NCBI GenBank assembly: GCA_024640885.1
Contig: JAHEEC010000034.1
Location: 1-38,086 of the forward strand
Length of the DNA stretch: 38,086 nt
Origin: Bacteroidota bacterium
GTDB taxonomy: Bacteria > Bacteroidota > Bacteroidia > Bacteroidales > GCA-2748055
Direction: 5' to 3'
In this document: one piece after another, positions 33,875-38,086 of the stretch
How the letters are laid out: each line of letters starts with the position of its first letter
How positions within the stretch are numbered: the stretch's first letter is position 1
Notes under the pieces: model-generated
Databases searched by the model: none
Told to the model about the DNA's origin: nothing
What the model saw: only the letters and a program-made list of their open reading frames with translations
Position numbers and translations under genes: made by a program

Positions 33875-33885
33875 TGATAATATCA
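33875..33885. promoter_or_regulatory. Palindrome TGATA-A-TATCA upstream of the asnB promoter
   Basis: An 11-base perfect palindrome just upstream of the -33 element of asnB, in the position of an activator site. A second inverted repeat, ACAATT-N7-AATTGT, lies a little upstream. The tract is AT-rich, so chance occurrence is possible. Confidence 0.35.
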
Positions 33886-33892
33886 TAATTAT

Positions 33893-33925
33893 TTTGGTTG
33901 TTTCTATTATAATTTTATATATTTG
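33893..33925 (+). promoter_or_regulatory. Bacteroidota-type promoter of asnB
   Basis: TTTG (33893-33896), 21-base spacer, TATATTTG (33918-33925). Initiation near 33932 gives a leader of about 34 bases before ATG 33966. Confidence 0.7.
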
Positions 33926-33965
33926 ACCCCTATTATATATTAATTTGTAATCAGAATAATTAGCT

Positions 33966-35552
33966 ATGTGTGGATTTTCAGTGTATACGGGCGGAGATAA
34001 AATGTTGCGGCTCAGTGTAGTCAGCGAATTTCAAAAGATCAAATACAGGGGACCCGACAATAGCGTGGCCTGCGATCTTGGAGAGAAGGGGTGGATGGGA
34101 TTTCACCGGTTGAAGATCATTGATACTTCCAATGACGGGAACCAGCCTCTCATCCACAGGAACATTCACCTGGTGGCCAATGGGGAAATCTATAACTACC
34201 AGTCACTCATGGAGGAATACAAAACCATTTATGAATTCCAGTCGGAGAGTGATTGTGAGGTCATCATCCCCATGTTCCTTGAGATGGGTATGCTTGAGAC
34301 TGCCCGCAGGTTGGATGCCGAATTTGTTTGTGTGCTGTATGATGCGGATCAGGATAAATACTTTGCAGCCAGGGACCCGGTTGGGATCCGCCCCATGTTC
34401 TACGGATATGCCTCCGATGGCAAGATCATGTTCGCCAGTGAAATGAAGGCATTGAGTGATCTTTGCGACGAGGTAAAACCTTTTCCTCCCGGTCATATTT
34501 ACGATGGGAAGAATTTTATCTCATTCACGGACATTGCCAGGGTTGATCGCTACACTGATGATGACATGGATGAGGTATACGTGAAGATCAATCAACTGCT
34601 CACAAAAGGAGTGGAGAAACGGCTGCATGCCGACGTTCCAGTGGGATTTCTTTGCAGCGGGGGACTTGATTCCAGCCTGGTCTGTGCCATTGCAGCCCGG
34701 GTAATGGATAAACCCATCAGGACATTTGCCGTGGGTATCGATAAGGATCCCATCGATACCAAGTATGCCAGGATTGTGGCAGATTACCTGGGTGCCGACC
34801 ATACGGAGGTGCTTTTCACCAGGCAGGATATTTTTGATACCCTGAGCACCCTGATCTATAACATTGAGAGCTATGACATTACAACAATCAGAGCCTCCAT
34901 GGGTATGTTCCTGGTAAGCAAGTACATCGCTGAGAATACAGACATCAAGGTACTGATGACCGGCGAGATCAGTGACGAGATCTTCGGTTATAAATACACC
35001 GATTTCGCTCCCACTCCGCAGGCTTTTCAACAGGAAGCTGAAAAGAGGCTCAAAGAGATCTACATGTACGATGTGTTAAGGGCAGACCGCAGCATCTCAT
35101 CCAACGGACTTGAAGCCCGCGTTCCCTTTGGAGATCTCGATTTTGTGAAGTACGTCATGAGCATCCCGCCGGAAAAAAAGATGAACTTTACCGGTATCGG
35201 AAAATACATTTTACGGAAGGCCTTTGAGGGGGATTACCTCCCCCACGATATTCTTTACAGGGAAAAAGCGGCATTTTCTGATGCAGTGGGTCACAGTGTG
35301 GTGGACAGTCTGAAAGCCTATGCAGAAGAGATGTACAGTGCAGCCGATCTCCTTGCGGCCAAACGCAGGTATATTCATGCTACACCCATCTCCAAAGAAT
35401 CGCTCATGTACAGGGACATTTTTGAATCACATTTTCCGGGCCGTTCCGAAACGGTGATCGATTTTTGGATGCCCAACAAATCATGGGAGAACTGCAATGT
35501 GGATGATCCCAGTGCACGGGTGCTGCCCAACTACGGAAAAAGCGGAGAATAA
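33966..35552 (+). CDS. asnB: Asparagine synthase B, glutamine-hydrolysing
   Basis: 528 residues. Class II glutamine amidotransferase domain (1-~190) with nucleophile C2 (MCGFSVYTGG), KYRGPDNS, and ANGEIYNYQ. Synthetase domain with PP-loop SGGLDSS (231-237) and later GEISDEIFGYKY and SNGLEARVPFGDLDFV. It makes asparagine from aspartate, ATP and glutamine. Length and motif order match E. coli AsnB. It is expressed from its own promoter and closed by a strong terminator, so it is monocistronic. Confidence 0.95.
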   Translation: MCGFSVYTGGDKMLRLSVVSEFQKIKYRGPDNSVACDLGEKGWMGFHRLKIIDTSNDGNQPLIHRNIHLVANGEIYNYQSLMEEYKTIYEFQSESDCEVIIPMFLEMGMLETARRLDAEFVCVLYDADQDKYFAARDPVGIRPMFYGYASDGKIMFASEMKALSDLCDEVKPFPPGHIYDGKNFISFTDIARVDRYTDDDMDEVYVKINQLLTKGVEKRLHADVPVGFLCSGGLDSSLVCAIAARVMDKPIRTFAVGIDKDPIDTKYARIVADYLGADHTEVLFTRQDIFDTLSTLIYNIESYDITTIRASMGMFLVSKYIAENTDIKVLMTGEISDEIFGYKYTDFAPTPQAFQQEAEKRLKEIYMYDVLRADRSISSNGLEARVPFGDLDFVKYVMSIPPEKKMNFTGIGKYILRKAFEGDYLPHDILYREKAAFSDAVGHSVVDSLKAYAEEMYSAADLLAAKRRYIHATPISKESLMYRDIFESHFPGRSETVIDFWMPNKSWENCNVDDPSARVLPNYGKSGE

Positions 35553-35576
35553 GTAATATTAGCATTCTGCCTCCGG

Positions 35577-35619
35577 ATCCCTGTCAGCTTGAAATCCATC
35601 CTGACAGGGATTTTTTTTT
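35577..35619 (+). terminator. Rho-independent terminator of asnB
   Basis: Arms ATCCCTGTCAG (35577-35587) and CTGACAGGGAT (35601-35611) are perfect 11-base complements around a 13-base loop and run into nine T (35611-35619). It starts 25 bases after the asnB stop. Confidence 0.92.
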
Positions 35620-35650
35620 GACCCATTTCTTCAAAATCTTCTCATTTTAC

Positions 35651-35681
35651 TTGACATGGGATTACTTTGATTGTATATTTG
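35651..35681 (+). promoter_or_regulatory. Bacteroidota-type promoter of the TetR-family gene
   Basis: TTG (35651-35653), 20-base spacer, TATATTTG (35674-35681). Initiation is expected near 35688, about 37 bases before ATG 35725. Confidence 0.72.
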
Positions 35682-35713
35682 TACGAAATATGTCATTATT
35701 TACTGTTTTCGTA
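35682..35713. promoter_or_regulatory. Inverted repeat TACGAAA-N18-TTTCGTA, candidate TetR operator
   Basis: Perfect 7-base arms flanking an 18-base spacer, beginning directly after the -7 box and covering the expected transcription start. This is the usual location for autorepression by a TetR-family dimer. Confidence 0.55.
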
Positions 35714-35724
35714 AATTTAAAAAC

Positions 35725-36300
35725 ATGGAGTCTAACCCGAAAAGAACGCAGATCCTCAGCACCGGAAAAGAGCTTTTCTGGAAATTCGGATTCAGAAGGG
35801 TGACCATCGAGGAGATTTGCAGAGAGGCAGGAGTCAGTAAAATGACCTTTTACAAATTCTTTTCCAACAAAAAGGATTTGGCCATTACCATGCTGGATGA
35901 ATTGTTTAGCGAGTCATTAAGACAGATACGAAAAATCCAGGATGACCATGTTTCACCGGATGAAACATTTAAAAAACTGCTGCACCTGAAATCAGAAGGG
36001 TCAAAGGGAATCAGCGGGGATTTTATCAAAGACCTCTATTCCGATACCGATGAAGGCCTTAAATCTTATTTCGAGGAGAAGGGGCAGATCATGTTCGCCG
36101 AAATTGCGAAGGTATACGCACGGGGACAGGAGGAGGGATGGGTCAGGAAAGATCTGCACATCCCTTTCTTTATGAATTATCTCCAGAGGGTCACCGAATT
36201 GCTTACAGAAGACCAGATGCTCTCATTCTTCGATGACCCCCAGGATATGATCATGGAGGTGACCAACCTCTTTATATACGGTATTTCCCCACGCAATTGA
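35725..36300 (+). CDS. TetR/AcrR family transcription regulator
   Basis: 191 residues from ATG 35725. An upstream in-frame start at 35671 would overlap the promoter, so it is rejected. N-terminal HTH (~8-52): RTQILSTGKELFWKFGFRRV, TIEEICREAGVSKMTFYKFFSNKKDL. The remaining helices form an effector/dimer domain without recognisable ligand motif. It is followed after 4 bases by a porin-like gene and then an ABC ATPase, so it probably controls an efflux-type operon and its own expression. Confidence 0.92.
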   Translation: MESNPKRTQILSTGKELFWKFGFRRVTIEEICREAGVSKMTFYKFFSNKKDLAITMLDELFSESLRQIRKIQDDHVSPDETFKKLLHLKSEGSKGISGDFIKDLYSDTDEGLKSYFEEKGQIMFAEIAKVYARGQEEGWVRKDLHIPFFMNYLQRVTELLTEDQMLSFFDDPQDMIMEVTNLFIYGISPRN

Positions 36301-36304
36301 AACC

Positions 36305-37444
36305 ATGGCAGAAGTCAGATCCATATTATCCATCTGGGTCCTGTTGGCCATCCCTGGAACACTCCTATCCCAGGACACACTCATTTTTAAAGGACAGCTT
36401 TCGGCCTGGGCACTCTATAATGGAGGGCTCGACCTTCCCTTATATGCCGGTGGCCGGTATATTCCCCAGCTGAACTATGAACTTTTCCTGCCGAAGGAAC
36501 GAAAAATCGATTTTGAGGCTTCGGTCAATTTGAACGGCAATGTGGGATTCCATCCATTCGACACCCTCAATGCAACCGGACAGATCAAACCTTACAGGAT
36601 ATGGGGACGGTATTCATCTCCCCAGTTTGAACTCAGGGTGGGACTGCAAAAAATAAACTTTGGCTCAGCTTCCCTGCTCCGGCCCCTCATGTGGTTTGAC
36701 CAGTTGGATCCCCGAGATCCGCTAAAGTTGACTGATGGGGTCTGGGGGATCCTGGGAAGGTATTACTTCCTGAACAATGCCAATATCTGGCTCTGGGGAC
36801 TGTTGGGCAACAATGATCCCAAAGGATGGGAAATGGCCGGATCCCATAAGGGCCTTCCGGAACTGGGTGGAAGGATTCAATCCCCGATCCCTTCTGGCGA
36901 AGCCGCCCTCTCTTATCACTACAGGGTCTCCGATACAAGGGGGCTGGAGGGAATTCCTCCCTTTGAAAAAGTCCGGGAGAACAGGATAGGACTGGATGTC
37001 CGGCTCGACCTCATAGTAGGTGCATGGCTGGAGGGTTCCTGGATCAACAGCAACAAAAACCTGGGACCCTATACCAACCAGGAGATCTTCAATGCGGGGA
37101 TTGACTATACTTTTGGTATCGGGAACGGATTGCTCGTGGTATATGAACAATTGCTTGCTGCCTATGACGAGAAGGCCTTTCAATTTCGGAATACCACCAC
37201 ATTTTCACTGTTATCACTTTCTTACCCCATCGGGCTTTTCGATAACCTCAGCGGTATCATATACTACGACTGGACCAACCAATCCATCTATAACTTTCTA
37301 AACTGGCAAAGGCAATTCAAACGCATTGTACTATACCTGATGGCATACTGGAATCCAAAGGATTACAGGATCCCGTTACAGGAAAACCTGCAGAATCTAT
37401 ATGCAGGCAGGGGCATTCAATTAATGCTTGTACTGAATCATTAA
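36305..37444 (+). CDS. Outer-membrane beta-barrel (porin-like) protein of unknown family
   Basis: 379 residues with signal peptide ~1-22 (cut near LLSQ-DT). The mature part is alternating amphipathic strands rich in Tyr/Trp/Phe with Gly/Asn turns (YNGGLDLPLYAGGRYIPQLN; WLWGLLGNNDPKGWEMAG; IIYYDWTNQSIYNFLN). The length fits a 14-18-strand barrel. I do not recognise a specific family. The neighbours, a TetR regulator and an ABC ATPase, suggest export or uptake of a small molecule across the outer membrane. It begins 4 bases after the TetR stop and ends 11 bases before the ATPase start. Confidence 0.8.
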   Translation: MAEVRSILSIWVLLAIPGTLLSQDTLIFKGQLSAWALYNGGLDLPLYAGGRYIPQLNYELFLPKERKIDFEASVNLNGNVGFHPFDTLNATGQIKPYRIWGRYSSPQFELRVGLQKINFGSASLLRPLMWFDQLDPRDPLKLTDGVWGILGRYYFLNNANIWLWGLLGNNDPKGWEMAGSHKGLPELGGRIQSPIPSGEAALSYHYRVSDTRGLEGIPPFEKVRENRIGLDVRLDLIVGAWLEGSWINSNKNLGPYTNQEIFNAGIDYTFGIGNGLLVVYEQLLAAYDEKAFQFRNTTTFSLLSLSYPIGLFDNLSGIIYYDWTNQSIYNFLNWQRQFKRIVLYLMAYWNPKDYRIPLQENLQNLYAGRGIQLMLVLNH

Positions 37445-37455
37445 AATATGAAATC

Positions 37456-38086
37456 ATGGAAAATTCTTCAATTATTAAGATTGACAACCTTATCAAAAGG
37501 TTCCCGGTAGGGAAGAGCCACTTCACTGCCCTGAATGATCTCAGCCTCACATTTGAACGGGGGGAGTTCTCCGGGCTGGTGGGTCCCAGCGGTTCAGGCA
37601 AGACCACCCTTCTCAATATCATAGGATCACTTGATACGCCGTCAGAAGGCAAGGTCACTGTCATTGATCAGTCAATTTCAACCCTCAGCCACAAGCAATC
37701 CGCAAAGCTCAGGAACCGATATATTGGATTTATCTTTCAGACCTATAACCTTTTACCGGTCTACACTGTGTATGAAAACGTAGAGTTTGCCTTGCTTTTA
37801 CAAAAACTCAACTTCTCCTCGAGAAAGAAGGCGGTCATGGATGCACTGGAATGGGTTGGACTTACCGATAAGGTGAAATCCAGGCCATCCATGTTATCCG
37901 GCGGGGAGTGCCAGCGGGTGGCCATCGCGAGGTCAATGGTCAAAAGACCGGAAATCGTGCTTGCCGACGAACCGACCGCCAACCTGGATTCCAAAAACTC
38001 CCACCACATCCTTCAAACCATGAAGCACCTGAACAAGGAGCTGAAGACCACCTTTATTTTTGCCACACACGACGAAAAGGTGATGC
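37456..38086 (+). CDS. ABC transporter ATP-binding protein (LolD/MacB type), truncated by the window edge
   Basis: The frame opens at ATG 37456 and is still open at the last base; 210 residues are visible. Walker A GPSGSGKTT at 43-51, Q-loop FQTYNLLPVYTVYENV, signature LSGGECQRVAIARSM, Walker B IVLADEPTANLDS and H-loop ATHDEKVM. The Q-loop and signature context match the LolD/MacB/FtsE class, which pairs with FtsX-like permeases in lipoprotein release, macrolide or peptide efflux. The permease is expected just beyond the right edge. An overlapping ATG at 37448 is in another frame and stops early. Confidence 0.93.
   Translation, partial: MENSSIIKIDNLIKRFPVGKSHFTALNDLSLTFERGEFSGLVGPSGSGKTTLLNIIGSLDTPSEGKVTVIDQSISTLSHKQSAKLRNRYIGFIFQTYNLLPVYTVYENVEFALLLQKLNFSSRKKAVMDALEWVGLTDKVKSRPSMLSGGECQRVAIARSMVKRPEIVLADEPTANLDSKNSHHILQTMKHLNKELKTTFIFATHDEKVM

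Noticed and set aside
1-38086. tRNA genes, CRISPR arrays, phage or complete insertion sequences
   Set aside because: No cloverleaf-like intergenic sequence, regularly spaced repeats, integrase or transposase frame was found; this was by eye and a tRNA or repeat scan would be decisive.

Overview
The window looks like a chromosomal segment of a Bacteroidota species, most likely a Bacteroidales/Marinilabiliales-type bacterium, though I cannot place it more finely from sequence alone. The evidence is: two proteins ending in type IX secretion (T9SS) sorting domains; promoters of the Bacteroidota TTTG-N19-21-TAnnTTTG type upstream of several genes; a ribosomal protein S16 with a long Ala/Glu/Pro-rich tail; rhomboid proteases with a Bacteroidota-type C-terminal tail; and few Shine-Dalgarno sequences at start codons. 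Gene density is high and no gap exceeds about 210 bases. I see no tRNA or rRNA gene, CRISPR array, complete insertion sequence or prophage.

Layout. 1-4468 (+): the 3' part of mutL, two different rhomboid proteases and an endonuclease/exonuclease/phosphatase-fold membrane protein. 4474-7952 (-): DUF434 protein, then TlpA thioredoxin, a DUF6029-like outer-membrane barrel and a thioredoxin-fold protein with a T9SS tail, closely packed. 8090-8539 (+): SPOR-domain lipoprotein. 8578-11068 (-): two distinct phosphofructokinases, both with pyrophosphate-type active-site residues. 11213-16476 (+): a tightly packed run of yidD, a zinc/manganese ABC transporter (three genes), dapD, a glycosyltransferase and a Sua5/YrdC tRNA-modification enzyme. 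16683-19249 (-): DUF2807 protein, rimM, rpsP and a minimal T9SS-tail protein. 19456-24066 (+): DNA polymerase III alpha fused to a proofreading exonuclease, then thioredoxin. 24070-27581 (-): a secreted TPR-caspase protein and ribD. 27613-30076 (+): prmC, recX and prfB, the last carrying a programmed +1 frameshift. 30174-32946 (-): a sulfur operon (sulfide:quinone oxidoreductase-like flavoprotein, DUF1641, DsrC/TusE, DsrE2), divergent from a Cys-rich Crp/Fnr regulator (33119-33805, +). 33966-38086 (+): asnB, then TetR regulator, outer-membrane protein and a truncated ABC ATPase.

Most of the window is housekeeping: mismatch repair, replication, translation termination (prmC and prfB side by side), ribosome assembly, glycolysis, lysine/peptidoglycan precursor and riboflavin synthesis. 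The accessory interest lies in the sulfur operon with its putative Fe-S regulator and palindromic operators, the TlpA/barrel/T9SS redox operon, the TPR-caspase, and the TetR-porin-ABC locus that runs off the right end. The best candidate for an under-described system is the sulfur operon. The cleanest regulatory signal is the prfB frameshift site, which has a full 8-base Shine-Dalgarno match in a lineage that largely ignores Shine-Dalgarno at starts.
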